In this document: positions 1-8,602 of the stretch, piece after piece
Layout of the letters: each line of letters begins with the position of its first letter
Numbering within the stretch: the stretch's first letter is position 1
NCBI GenBank assembly: GCA_964580575.1
Contig: CAZOLJ010000015.1
Span: 1-64,000, forward strand
DNA: 64,000 nt
Direction: 5' to 3'
Source: CAVPDE01 sp964580575
GTDB taxonomy: Bacteria; Desulfobacterota; DSM-4660; Desulfatiglandales; HGW-15
Notes under the pieces: model-generated
The model's input: the letters and a program-made list of their open reading frames with translations, nothing else
Databases searched by the model: none
Told to the model about the DNA's origin: nothing
Position numbers and translations under genes: made by a program

Positions 1-35
1 AGTATAGGGGTTTTGTAAGGCGGGTTTTGTCTGCT

Positions 36-377
36 TCAAGGTAGAGTGTTGGCCTCTGGAATACTTGTTGAAAGCCAGTTTGGAGATCGATTGAGCGGAG
101 CGGGATAGGTGAAGCGGATGTTCCGCCCAGGGGTGATGAGAGGACGGGAGGCATGTTTGAAACAGCTCACGTCACAGAACGCCTTCAGGGTGTGAAGAGT
201 GAACATCTCTTCCCAGGGCATTTCCTTGCGTGCTATGAAGCGAAGAAAGTCGATCAGGAGGAGGGAATCCCGGGTGACGGGGCGATGGACTCCATTGGCC
301 CTTATAGTCTTTTCCCACTCCGGGTAATCTCCGATGGCTTCCACCAATATCCGGATGTCTTTATCAGCCACGTCCAT
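36..377 (-). pseudogene. Possible tyrosine-recombinase N-terminal fragment
   Basis: A 113-residue frame begins at the internal Met in MDVADKDIRILVEAIGDY and ends without any catalytic domain. The helical stretch with LLLIDFLRFIARKEMPWEE and FTLHTLKAF looks like the SAM-like core-binding (N-terminal) region of XerC/D-type integrases. The Arg/His/Tyr catalytic half is absent, and the last 30 residues look like out-of-frame tail. It lies directly downstream of a second broken frame on the same strand, which fits a decayed mobile element. The integrase reading is inference from pattern only. It could equally be an unrelated hypothetical gene fragment. Confidence 0.3.
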
Positions 378-671
378 CCCCCTGAAGAGTTTGTCCCATA
401 ACGTGCCGGAACTTGGGTTGATGAGGACGGAGTCCTCTGCCGGCGCCTGCTGGAGGCATGGCGGGCAGATCGAGCACCTGGAACGGGGTTCCATCAAAAG
501 CGATCAGGTCTTCTACGATGAGCCCATCTCGAGCCTCGAGGGAATCGTCCACTGAAAGCTGGAGCAAGGAACAAATGGCATCCTAGGAATAGAACGACAG
601 ACCCTGACGGTCAGAGATCAGAACGAGAAAAAAGTACAGCAGCAACTCCCTCTGATCGAGCGCAGGGAATC
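364..671 (-). pseudogene. Broken HTH-like mobile-element accessory gene
   Basis: Reading the minus strand from about 671 gives an open frame containing RELLLYFFLVLISDRQG and LSFYS. It then meets a TAG codon at 583-585 and resumes in the same frame with DAICSLLQLSVDD and LIVEDLIAFDGTPFQVL. The pattern (two-helix unit, then a wing ending in DLIAFDG.FQVL) resembles small winged-helix proteins that accompany transposition genes in deltaproteobacteria. That family link is from memory and unverified. The amber codon and the loss of frame after about 420 mark it as a pseudogene. It is followed on the same strand by the integrase-like fragment at 36-377. Bases 672-787 hold nothing recognisable. Confidence 0.35.
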
Positions 672-787
672 ACAAGGGGAAGGAATGAAAAGAAGTAAGA
701 GGATCCTTCAAAAAGGAGGGATGGAATAAGACGGAGGGAGCTACAGACTCACATCATAACCACTCTCGCAACATAACCAAATGTAAC

Positions 788-1675
788 TCAACTGCAGGTT
801 TTTTTCGTGTGAGCGATGATGTCTCTGGCGATCTGAGCCCAGGCTTCCCCATGGGGCAGGTCGTGTCCCATGCCTTCTATGATTTTCAGCTCAGCCCCCA
901 GCACGGCCTTGGCTGTATCCCTGCCTGCCTCCACGGAGACTAGGGGATCGGCATCACCGTGAATGATCAAGGTAGGTACCCTTACGCCTTGTAGTGCGGT
1001 CTTCCTGTTTTTTTGGGTCAAAATGGCAACCAGTTGTCTGGCAACCCCCTGGGGGTAGAAGGCACGGTCGTATTCACGAGCCATGAGATTGCGGACCCAT
1101 GCCTCGTCAAACCCAAAGCGGGGCCCTGTTAGCGCCCGGAAAAGATCGAGGTTGAACCGGATGAAGGGCTCGCGCTCCTGAGGGGGAGAGGTGAGCAGGA
1201 GCCCCATCACCTCAGGCTTAGGCTGGGGGAGATGAGGGTTGCCTGTCGTGCTGTAGATGGAGGTCAGGCTCAGCACGCGCTGGGGATAATGGATTGCAAG
1301 GCTCTGTGCGATCATTCCTCCCATGGACATGCCGCATATATGGGCCTTGTCAATTTTCAGGGCATCGAGCAAGCCGACCGCATCAGCGGCCATGTCCTCG
1401 ATCGTGTAAGGAGGGGTGACCTTCTGGCCGCTCATCAGCTTGCGGATGATATCCATAACGTCAGGCACGCCCGCCTCATCGAACTTTGTCGAAAGCCCTG
1501 CATCCCGGTTGTCGAACCGGATCACATACAGGCCCGTTTCGGCAAGCTGCCCGCAAAATTCCTCGTCCCAATAAATCAGCTGGGCACCCAGCCCGATAAT
1601 GAGGAGGATGGGGGGCGAGGAAGGGTCGCCGAAGGTTTCATATTCAATATTGATACTATTTGCTTTTGCTTGCAT
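788..1675 (-). CDS. Alpha/beta-fold hydrolase
   Basis: A soluble 295-residue serine hydrolase of the alpha/beta-hydrolase superfamily, probably an esterase or lipase-like enzyme; the substrate cannot be read from sequence. The oxyanion-hole strand is ILLIIGLG (about residues 23-30). The nucleophile elbow is GMSMGG with Ser117. The acid lies in HGDADPLV and the catalytic His in GMGHDLP near the C-terminus. The start is the ATG of MQAKAN at 1675, because a strong AGGAGG sits seven bases upstream; an in-frame ATG 18 bases further upstream lacks this. It stands alone between a decayed region and a convergent-free gap. RdmC-like methylesterases are a possible relative. Confidence 0.85.
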   Translation of the reverse strand: MQAKANSINIEYETFGDPSSPPILLIIGLGAQLIYWDEEFCGQLAETGLYVIRFDNRDAGLSTKFDEAGVPDVMDIIRKLMSGQKVTPPYTIEDMAADAVGLLDALKIDKAHICGMSMGGMIAQSLAIHYPQRVLSLTSIYSTTGNPHLPQPKPEVMGLLLTSPPQEREPFIRFNLDLFRALTGPRFGFDEAWVRNLMAREYDRAFYPQGVARQLVAILTQKNRKTALQGVRVPTLIIHGDADPLVSVEAGRDTAKAVLGAELKIIEGMGHDLPHGEAWAQIARDIIAHTKKTCS

Positions 1676-1831
1676 AGGATTTCCTCCTAACAAACCATAT
1701 CTTGTTTTGAAACCACGATCAATATCGCTTTCTTGAGGCGGACGGATTGTTCTCTCCGGGCATGGCCATGACAGTGCAGCAGACGAGAGTGGGTGGGGCT
1801 CCTGTTGACAACCGAGAAGGCCGTTTTCTGC

Positions 1832-3862
1832 TCACCTCACAGTCTCCAGGGCAAAGCGGAACGGTATGAATTCAAAGGCGGTGATGGCGAGATCTACGGG
1901 TCGTTGGTTTCCGCTCTTTCCAAAGGTGATGGAAATCTCCCTGATCCCCCGGAGAGCGGGTGTTGCAGGAAGAACGATTTCCCTGGTTTCTTCCTTTCCC
2001 TCCGTGGGCTTGAAACGGAGGAGGATTTCTATGGGAATAGTTGGCGGAGGAAGGGGATCATCCTTCGCCCTCCTGAAGGAAATCTGAGCATCCGCCTCCT
2101 GTCCCTCTGATCGATATCGCAGAACCAGTCTTCCGTTGGAGAGGCTGATGGTCCGATCCCCATGCACAACGAACCGGTTCCCGGCAGCCAGGAGGTTCAC
2201 CCGGTCCCCGGGCTGGTAAAGCATCTCAAGGTCCCGTGACAGGCTTCTGTGTTCGAGATACCGCTGCATGTTTTCCTGGGCGGAGCCGATCCCCCCAAGA
2301 ATCAGAGACAGTGTGTGAACGGTTGTCTGGTAGGGGATCCTCTCGTTCCTCGATGTGTTCCAGCCTTCCCACGGGCCGTGGTCGGTGAAGAGCCCTGAGA
2401 TCATGGGCCAATGCTCTTCCAGAAATTTCTCCACTTTGTCAGGGGCGATCGTGTAGGCGACGCCCAGGGTGTAAAGGGATGGCGCATGGGTGATGAGGGG
2501 CTTGTCGGTGACGGCGATGTCGGGTATCCCGATGAGCCCTGTGTACTCGGTTCCCTTGCCGCTGTAGGCCTCGGACAAAAAGCCAGGGAGGTTTCTTTGG
2601 CCTGAAAAATCGAGTTCCACATCCACGAGGGTTTCGAGTGTTTTTCTCCATCCAGGGTTTCTCATTTCCTGCATAAAGAGAGAAAGCCCGAGGAGCTGAA
2701 AAGCCGATCCCTCCCATGCGGCAGGCACGTACGCTTCCCTCCCGGAAAAAAAACTGTACGGCTTGACCTTGAACCCTGCGTTCCTAATGGATGCTTCCGG
2801 AAGTCCGTACCGCAGGACGGCGAATATCCATGGCCCGCGGAACTCGTTGATGAAGTAATTCATCTGCCCGGTGATCCAGTTTCCCCGGCCGTCGTCCCAG
2901 CCGACAAAACGGTCCACCGTAGCATCCCAGCCGAAGAAAAAGGTGCCGGTCTTGGGGTCGAAAAGATGGGAATAGCCCTCTTTTTGAAGCTCGATAAAGC
3001 GCTCCATCTCCCCCCTTAAGGAGACGGCCCTCGGATCATGCCGGATCTCGGGCCGCAGGAGCGCGCCCACCGACTTGGCGAGAGAGGAGGTGAGATTGAC
3101 GTTGTCGCCGAATATGATCGTGACAACCCGTTGATCCAGGATCCCCATGATTCTGGATGTGAGGGGGTCATGCGAATAGGGAGCAAGGACCCCGTCAAAG
3201 AACGCTGCGCCATATTTCTCGGTTCGGCGAATTCGGCCTTTTCGGCCGTTGTCTTCTTCCAGGATCCAGCCTTTTTGCACCAGCGCTCGCCAGACGGCAT
3301 GGCCCGTGTGATCGCCAAAGGCGTCGATGAGCTTTCTTCTTTCGATGGATTCCCGGAGGGGTCCGGTTCTTTTCCCGGCTTCCAGACCCAGGAAATTGAC
3401 CAGCAGCCCCTTGGCCGCAAGGGATGGGTTCCTCTGATCTTCCCGCAGGTTCTTTACAGCGAGAGAGAGGCTGCTCATTGCCGATTCTCTGGAAAGATAA
3501 GGGTTGTCCGCATAGCCTGCGACGATGTTGGCCAGGAGCTCAATCCAGGTGCCGATGGCCGTCAGTTGCGTGAAGGAGCGAAGAAAGAGCCCGTTTTGGG
3601 GTTCCTGGTTCCAGCCTTCCACCGGATACCCGGACACAGGCTCTATGATCCCGTGGGCAGGGTCCAAATAGCAAAACGCATTCGCCAGCAGGAGCCGCAT
3701 GTGGTTGTGGCCGGGAGAGACTTTGGGGAAGGATTGCCCTGTCATCGGTTTTTGGCCGAAAGAGGGCGGCGCGACGGTGCACAGTGCCAGCGTCAGCACG
3801 ATGACAACAACAAAGAGCGGTAGTTTCTTCTTTGTGACAGGTTTCAGGTAATACAATGTCAC
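1832..3862 (-). CDS. Secreted glucoamylase-like (alpha/alpha)6 barrel protein
   Basis: A 676-residue exported protein. The basic N-terminus (KPVTKKK) is followed by a hydrophobic signal stretch ending near APPSFGQ, so it probably acts in the periplasm. The central region carries landmarks of the glycoamylase-like barrel family related to GH144 and COG5368: VPAAWEGSAFQLLG, LPGFLSEAYSGKGTEY and an aromatic-rich HAPSLYTLGVAY. These families act on beta-1,2-glucans or related oligosaccharides, but the substrate here is unknown. A beta-rich C-terminal part (about residues 540-676) may be a carbohydrate-binding or lid domain. The start is GTG, preceded by GGGAAAGGG-type purines. There is no neighbouring sugar transporter. 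Confidence 0.6.
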   Translation of the reverse strand: MTLYYLKPVTKKKLPLFVVVIVLTLALCTVAPPSFGQKPMTGQSFPKVSPGHNHMRLLLANAFCYLDPAHGIIEPVSGYPVEGWNQEPQNGLFLRSFTQLTAIGTWIELLANIVAGYADNPYLSRESAMSSLSLAVKNLREDQRNPSLAAKGLLVNFLGLEAGKRTGPLRESIERRKLIDAFGDHTGHAVWRALVQKGWILEEDNGRKGRIRRTEKYGAAFFDGVLAPYSHDPLTSRIMGILDQRVVTIIFGDNVNLTSSLAKSVGALLRPEIRHDPRAVSLRGEMERFIELQKEGYSHLFDPKTGTFFFGWDATVDRFVGWDDGRGNWITGQMNYFINEFRGPWIFAVLRYGLPEASIRNAGFKVKPYSFFSGREAYVPAAWEGSAFQLLGLSLFMQEMRNPGWRKTLETLVDVELDFSGQRNLPGFLSEAYSGKGTEYTGLIGIPDIAVTDKPLITHAPSLYTLGVAYTIAPDKVEKFLEEHWPMISGLFTDHGPWEGWNTSRNERIPYQTTVHTLSLILGGIGSAQENMQRYLEHRSLSRDLEMLYQPGDRVNLLAAGNRFVVHGDRTISLSNGRLVLRYRSEGQEADAQISFRRAKDDPLPPPTIPIEILLRFKPTEGKEETREIVLPATPALRGIREISITFGKSGNQRPVDLAITAFEFIPFRFALETVR

Positions 3863-4063
3863 AGTGCCCTTTCCCTTTCCAACAGTGCGTTTCTTTGGAC
3901 TGGATGCCTTCTTAGAGTGAGCTTACCGATCTCCACCTAGTCTTTTTCCAGGAGACCTCGAGCTGGTATCCTGCTTGTTGTGCAGGACTCCACAAAATCC
4001 GATGATGAAGCGCCCCGACCAAGACCACAAATGACGACAGAGCAAATCCCTTGGCTCCCTTGT

Positions 4064-4765
4064 TCAGATCTTCAGTCTGTGGACTTCCACACGATCGGCC
4101 TGTTTCTCCGCTCTGAGCGCAAAGTCGTACACATCGCGCTGAAGGCAGATCAGAGGATCTTCGGGTGGGAAATAAGCCTCGTCCCTTCGAAGGAAGCGCT
4201 GCGTGGTTTTGTGGAAAACGATTTCCCTCAGCGCCTCGTTGTGATCGTAGGATCCGTTGCCCAATAAATGAGACATATAGCGGACACACCACTCGTCTTC
4301 CGGCGCTATCTCCTTGGCCTCCCAGCCCATGGCCACAAGGCTCACGGTCTCCGGCTTCTTGGAGAGAATGTACTTGGCCGTGGCGCCGGCCAGTGCGTAG
4401 CTCCCCAGCAGGACTTCGTCGGCCGCGTCGAGCGCCAGAAGCGCGCCCTGGACGCCGGAACTCGTCCTCTGGAGAACGGTCCTGCCCTTGAAGAATTCAG
4501 GACCTTTCTGCAGGATTTCGCTGGGGGAATTTCCAAAGTCGAACCCCTTGATAGGAATGCCGCTGACTTCGCCCACGAGGATAAGGGCATTATCCTTTTT
4601 TTTCAATGCAAAGGCCTGTTCAGGGGTCGCAATCAGAAAAAGCTTCTCAACGCCCATGGAGAGGAGAAGGGGAGCGCAGGTGAAGGCGCGAAACACATCG
4701 ATGATCACCGCCACCCCTCTTGCCGCAAGGGCACCGTTGTACAGACTGTCACAGATGATTTTCAT
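4064..4765 (-). CDS. comB: 2-phosphosulfolactate phosphatase family protein (ComB)
   Basis: 233 residues, the usual length of ComB, a Mg-dependent phosphatase that converts 2-phosphosulfolactate to sulfolactate in coenzyme M and sulfonate metabolism. Family landmarks are VIIDVFRAF near the N-terminus, LVGEVSGIPIKGFDFGNSP, RTSSGVQGALLA, and the acidic EIAPEDEWCVRY segment. The start ATG has AAGGAG about 11 bases upstream. ComA and ComC, the other CoM-pathway enzymes, are not seen nearby. ComB relatives occur in many bacteria that do not make coenzyme M, so the family is clear but the physiological substrate is not. A 200-base gap to the preceding glucoamylase-like gene holds nothing recognisable. 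Confidence 0.85.
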   Translation of the reverse strand: MKIICDSLYNGALAARGVAVIIDVFRAFTCAPLLLSMGVEKLFLIATPEQAFALKKKDNALILVGEVSGIPIKGFDFGNSPSEILQKGPEFFKGRTVLQRTSSGVQGALLALDAADEVLLGSYALAGATAKYILSKKPETVSLVAMGWEAKEIAPEDEWCVRYMSHLLGNGSYDHNEALREIVFHKTTQRFLRRDEAYFPPEDPLICLQRDVYDFALRAEKQADRVEVHRLKI

Positions 4766-4908
4766 GGGTTAAATGCTTCTCCTTAGGAATTTGATCTTAC
4801 TGCCGCCCAAGAATCCCCTCTGTTTCCCCCTCCCCTTTATCCCCTCCGCCAGGGGAGGGGAAAAGAGTTGACCGGCAGCCTCCAGGCCTGCTTTTGGTTG
4901 GGTTCGTA

Positions 4909-6504
4909 TCATGCGGCGGGGGCGAAGGACCACTCCAGACGGTGGTCTTCTCCAAGGGAAACCCGCTGCGACCCTTTCCACTTTTCATCCTGGTTCGGGA
5001 AGTCGGTTCTGGAGTGGGCGCCTCGACTCTCCTCTCTGCGCAGCGCGGCCTCCAAAATCACCCGGGCGGTCACGAGTCCCTGGCGGAGGTCAAGGACTCG
5101 GCTCACTTCCAAGGGAGAACTTCCCGGGTGGAAGGCCGCCACCTCCTCCTGAAGTTCTCCCAAGCGCCGAAGCCCTTCAGTCAGCCCGGCTCTTTCGCGG
5201 AAGATGCCTCCATGTTCCCAAAGGATCTGCCGCAGGGTCTGCTTGAGTGCCCGGGTACGAGAGGGAGACCTTGGATTCGCTGCAAAATCTGGGATCAATC
5301 TCTCCAACCTGACCAAGCGACTTCCGTCCACAGGAGCTTTCGTCTTTCCGGCCCATGAAGCGGCAGCACTGCCCGCCCTGGCTCCGAAGACAACGCACTC
5401 GCTCAGCGCGTTGCCGCCGAGCCGATTTGCGCCGTGAAGCCCGCCCACGACCTCACCGGCGGCGAACACACCGGGGATGCCGGTATCGCACCCGGGGGTG
5501 ATGCAGATGCCGCCCATCATGAAGTGAGCCAACGGAGCCACCCGCAGAGGCCGCTCCTTGGTTCTGAAAATTCGGTCCAGATAGTTCCAGTTGGCAGAAC
5601 TCAAGTAGTCGCTGGGAAGGTCTTTGACGGCGACTCTCGTCAAGTCAAGATGGACATCCCGGCCTTGCTCATCCATTTCGCGAAACAAGGCCTGGGCCAG
5701 CCGGTCGCGAGCCCTGGCCGCGGCAGGACGCTCGTGGATCTGATATTTCTTGAGAAGGTTTTCACCGTGATCGTTGGTGAGGACTCCCTGGTCCGCGACG
5801 GGCGGCATGATGAGAACCGGCGGACGGCCCGGCTCGGCAGCAGCCAGAGCATAGAACTGCACAAACTCCATGTCCCGGAGCTTTGCCCCTGCATTCAGGG
5901 CAAGGGCATAGCCGTCCCCGGTGATCCGCTGAGGGTTGTCGTGTCGGAGGTAGAGGGCGCCGGCACCGCCGCTGGACAGAACAACGGCCTTGGATGCGAG
6001 CCCTATCCAAAGTCCCTTGTTGAAGTCATAGGCGAGGGTCCCTACGCCCCAAGCCCCGTCCGCCACGAGGCTGCAGGCCACGAGGGGGCTAAGGAAACGC
6101 ACTCCCGCGAGGCGGGCCCGATTCAGAAGGGTTCTTGTGATTTCCCGGCCAAAGGCCGGGGCAGCCCCCTGAGCCATGGCATAGCCCGAGGAAACGCTCA
6201 CCTTCATTCCCCAGGCGGCCAACTCCTGTATGCGTCGAGGGGCTTCTGAAACAAAGGTTTCTACGAGATCAAGTTGATTGATTCCCCGGCCGGATTCAAG
6301 AGTCCTGGCCAGGTGCTCTTCCTGGGAGAGGCCTCCTAGAGCCGCCCCGAGTGCTCCTCCACTCAGAAGGGTGCAGGTGCCCAGCCCGGGAGGGGACTTG
6401 CTGATGACCAGAACGTCTGCACCGGCCTGCCTGGAAGCGATGGCTGCCCGAAGACCGGCGGCACCATTGCCGATGACCAGCACGTCACTAAGGATTTTCT
6501 GCAT
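4909..6504 (-). CDS. FAD-dependent oxidoreductase, fumarate reductase/L-aspartate oxidase flavoprotein type
   Basis: A 531-residue flavoprotein of the succinate dehydrogenase/fumarate reductase/NadB superfamily. The Rossmann dinucleotide motif is VIGNGAAGLRAA (about residues 10-21). The FAD-contact segment is HGANRLGGNALSE, and the capping-domain arginine stretch is RARDRLAQAL. The C-terminal helical domain typical of the family follows. No iron-sulfur or membrane-anchor subunit lies beside it, so a complete respiratory complex is not supported. A small gene (6516-6818) ends 11 bases upstream on the same strand and may be co-transcribed. The ribosome-binding site is weak, suggesting translational coupling. 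Substrate is undetermined; a soluble NadB-like or fumarate/amino-acid oxidoreductase role is possible. Confidence 0.8.
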   Translation of the reverse strand: MQKILSDVLVIGNGAAGLRAAIASRQAGADVLVISKSPPGLGTCTLLSGGALGAALGGLSQEEHLARTLESGRGINQLDLVETFVSEAPRRIQELAAWGMKVSVSSGYAMAQGAAPAFGREITRTLLNRARLAGVRFLSPLVACSLVADGAWGVGTLAYDFNKGLWIGLASKAVVLSSGGAGALYLRHDNPQRITGDGYALALNAGAKLRDMEFVQFYALAAAEPGRPPVLIMPPVADQGVLTNDHGENLLKKYQIHERPAAARARDRLAQALFREMDEQGRDVHLDLTRVAVKDLPSDYLSSANWNYLDRIFRTKERPLRVAPLAHFMMGGICITPGCDTGIPGVFAAGEVVGGLHGANRLGGNALSECVVFGARAGSAAASWAGKTKAPVDGSRLVRLERLIPDFAANPRSPSRTRALKQTLRQILWEHGGIFRERAGLTEGLRRLGELQEEVAAFHPGSSPLEVSRVLDLRQGLVTARVILEAALRREESRGAHSRTDFPNQDEKWKGSQRVSLGEDHRLEWSFAPAA

Positions 6505-6515
6505 GATGGCGCTCG

Positions 6516-6818
6516 CTAAGCGGCCAGGAGGGCCTTGTTCCAGAAGGCGAAAAGCGACTTGGATTCGAGCTTGAAGGTGACCTTCTGTTCCTTGTCACAG
6601 TTTCCTTCTTCAGTGACGAAGGTTCCCCTGACTGGCTTGTATTTGTCGTGGCTCACGGTCACTTCGTGAGTGAGGGACTTGGCTTCCTTGGTGTGGCAAG
6701 GACCCATAGCCGTGAAGACTCCCTTATTGTCCGTTCTGTACGTGGTTTCGAAGAAGCCCGGCGAATTGATGACCCCGTTTGTCAGATTGTGGACGGTCAG
6801 GAATTCCTTTGAGCTGAA
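6516..6818 (-). pseudogene. Small protein of unknown function, amber-interrupted
   Basis: The frame from 6818 to 6516 encodes about 100 residues (for example FLTVHNLTNGVINSPG, MGPCHTKEAK, TFVTEEGNCDKEQKVTFKL) with a coding-like mix and two cysteines. The only in-frame ATG within it is at MGPCH (6707), with AAGGGAG about 11 bases upstream, giving a 63-residue product. Upstream, the same frame continues through a TAG codon (6819-6821) to an ATG at 6920. Either a shorter gene starts at 6707, or a gene of about 134 codons has gained an amber stop. It ends 11 bases before the flavoprotein start, suggesting a shared operon. I do not recognise the family. Confidence 0.4.
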
Positions 6819-6964
6819 CTAGGCAAAAGGCCCGGTGAAAGTCTTTATTCCCCTCAGAGGGTTTTCATTCCCGGACAGACAAGGCTTGCCCCACTGGGAA
6901 CCCGAAGGACTCTGAAACATGGAAAATGAAACACCCCACTCCTGTCTTGAAAATCACCCCCTCT

Positions 6965-7966
6965 CTATCTCCTTAGTCCGCATCCCCATGACGGAGGTGG
7001 TTCCCTTTGTCGGTCTTTTTCTCGCGTTGATCTCGCCAGCAGGCTGGTGGCGGTGTCCACCTCCGTGATGAGAACGTTGAGAAGTTTGCCCTTCAACGCC
7101 CCGAAGATCCCATCCACCTTATCCTGCCCGACGCCCACACCGATTTTGTGCTTGATCCTTCTGAGTTCATCCAAGGTCAGCCCGATCGTGCGATCATCCA
7201 ACTCATGCCAGCATTCCTTCCCGTTGGCATCAAAGAAACGGCCGCAAATCGCACCCACGGCTCCGGCGTCTCTGAGTTTCACCGTATCGTTCTTGCTCAG
7301 GAAACCGGATTTCCAGAGCAAGCCTTCGGCGCCGATCAAGCCCACGCCGAAAAGGACGAGGTCCGCCTTTTTCGCCAGCCCCAGGGTTTCCTGGATCTTT
7401 TTTTCTTTGAACAGGGTATTTCGAAGAGCCCGGGTCCTAACAATCACGGGAGCCGGAATGAGATAGGCTTTTGCTCCGAGTTTCTGGCCAAGCGTCATGG
7501 TCAGAGCATTGTTGTCGGTGCCTTCGATGGTGCCAAGTCCGCCCCCGATCTGCACCAGACTGAGATTTTTGGCTTCAACCGGATCGAGCTCTTTGACCAC
7601 GTGGTAGACGGTGTGACCCCAGGTCACTCCGAGCACATGGTACCGGTTCAATATCTCCCTCAGATACTGAGCTCCGGCCAGCCCGACGTGATCCAGGTCG
7701 GACTGGTTGCCGAACCGGTTGACCTTCACCACGATCGCCTTGTCCAAACCGAAAGTTTTGACCAGTTCTGTTTCGATTTCAGTGATGTGGATCATGGGGT
7801 CATGGATGGTCACCGTGACGACGCCTCTTCTCTTGGCCTCTTTCAGGATTCTGCTGATCTTGAAGCGGCTGTAGCCCAGGAGTGTGGAAATGTGTTCCTG
7901 GGTCTTTTCCTCTTTGTAGTAGAGGTAACAGATTTTCAGAATGTCCCGATCGCTGATCTCACGCAT
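6965..7966 (-). CDS. SorC/DeoR-type sugar-binding transcriptional regulator
   Basis: 333 residues. An N-terminal helix-turn-helix (about residues 17-45, TQEHISTLLGYSRFKISRIL) is followed by the SorC effector-binding domain with GVTWGHTVYHVV, LVQIGGGLG and VLFGVGLIG. These proteins bind phosphorylated sugars or sugar acids and usually control a neighbouring catabolic operon as tetramers. The gene lies just downstream of the dehydrogenase/aldolase chimera on the same strand. The long palindrome at 8473-8513, upstream of that chimera, is a plausible target, which is inference. The ribosome-binding site is weak. The last 15 residues (REPPPSWGCGLRR) look atypical, possibly from a shifted stop. Confidence 0.85.
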   Translation of the reverse strand: MREISDRDILKICYLYYKEEKTQEHISTLLGYSRFKISRILKEAKRRGVVTVTIHDPMIHITEIETELVKTFGLDKAIVVKVNRFGNQSDLDHVGLAGAQYLREILNRYHVLGVTWGHTVYHVVKELDPVEAKNLSLVQIGGGLGTIEGTDNNALTMTLGQKLGAKAYLIPAPVIVRTRALRNTLFKEKKIQETLGLAKKADLVLFGVGLIGAEGLLWKSGFLSKNDTVKLRDAGAVGAICGRFFDANGKECWHELDDRTIGLTLDELRRIKHKIGVGVGQDKVDGIFGALKGKLLNVLITEVDTATSLLARSTREKDRQREPPPSWGCGLRR

Positions 7967-8012
7967 AGGTCGCGCCCGCAGTGTTCGAGAAAGGGTTGGC
8001 TGTAAACAGCGG

Positions 8013-8448
8013 TTACGCCGTCAAGGAACGAAGTTCCTTCACAGAGCTCTTGCATACCTGAAGAATGAGCTTGATGTCCGTCCCAAAGCCGAGGAACTTC
8101 ATGCCCTGATCGATCCAGTACTTCGCCTTGTCCACTGATCCTGTGCGGATGCCGGGGATGATGCCCTTGTCCCGGCACACAGACTACCACGCGGTGATCC
8201 GTGGCTGCATCCACATCCACATTGTTGAGACCGCCGCCTGTGCGTGAGACGACTTTCAGCCGCTTGGCCTTGTGGAGCATTTCCCTGGTCACTCGAGTGG
8301 CCGTGCGAAGGATCAGCGCATCCGCCTCTTCAAGAAGACGGCCGGCAATGGCGTCCGACGGATCGGGGCTCACCACGACGTGAGCTTTAGCCTCGCGAAG
8401 CTTGATGGCAGATTCTTCGATCGGTTCGGAAAGCAGAATGGTATTCAA
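8013..8448 (-). pseudogene. Chimera: D-3-phosphoglycerate dehydrogenase-like N-terminus joined to HpcH/HpaI aldolase C-terminus
   Basis: The first 90 or so codons from ATG 8448 match the substrate-binding N-terminal part of 2-hydroxyacid dehydrogenases of the SerA type (RVTREMLHKAKRLKVV, GLNNVDVDAAT, HRVVVC). At about 8172-8182 the reading frame changes. Another frame, ending at the TAA at 8013, reads DKGIIPGIRTGSVDKAK, WIDQGMKFLGFGTD and LILQVCKSSVKEL, which is the C-terminal segment of an HpcH/HpaI-family class II aldolase. The whole NAD-binding domain of the dehydrogenase and most of the aldolase barrel are missing. This is the expected result of one deletion spanning two adjacent genes. 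No functional product is expected. Confidence 0.75.
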
Positions 8449-8472
8449 GGAATGGACCTCTGGTCAAAAGCT

Positions 8473-8513
8473 GAGATGCTCAGATGTGCATGACATGCAC
8501 ATCTGAGTATCTC
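8473..8513. promoter_or_regulatory. 29-bp perfect palindrome, probable operator
   Basis: A perfect inverted repeat with 14-base arms (CTCAGATGTGCATG and its complement) around a single central A lies at 8479-8507. It is extended by GAGA/TCTC pairs at 8473-8476 and 8510-8513. It is 31 bases upstream of the dehydrogenase-like start at 8448 and is followed by a T-rich run. The length, symmetry and position suit a dimer- or tetramer-binding operator for the downstream SorC protein or an unseen GntR-type regulator. A transcript hairpin is less likely, because no U-tract follows it on the minus strand. Confidence 0.55.
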
Positions 8514-8602
8514 ACAAGCTTTTTTTTGTCAAGCAAAAAGTGGATGGCAGGAGTCCCGAACTCGAAATCCGCGGATGATAAGGATAGGTTCGGGGGAGGA
8601 AC

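Noticed and set aside
4064..6818. ComB, flavoprotein and small gene as one sulfonate-degradation operon
   Set aside because: The flavoprotein and ComB are separated by about 140 bases with C-rich repeat sequence and share no specific functional link.
6819..6821. TAG read as pyrrolysine
   Set aside because: TAG is a common terminator of intact genes in this window and no pyrrolysine genes are seen. A mutation or a downstream start is simpler.
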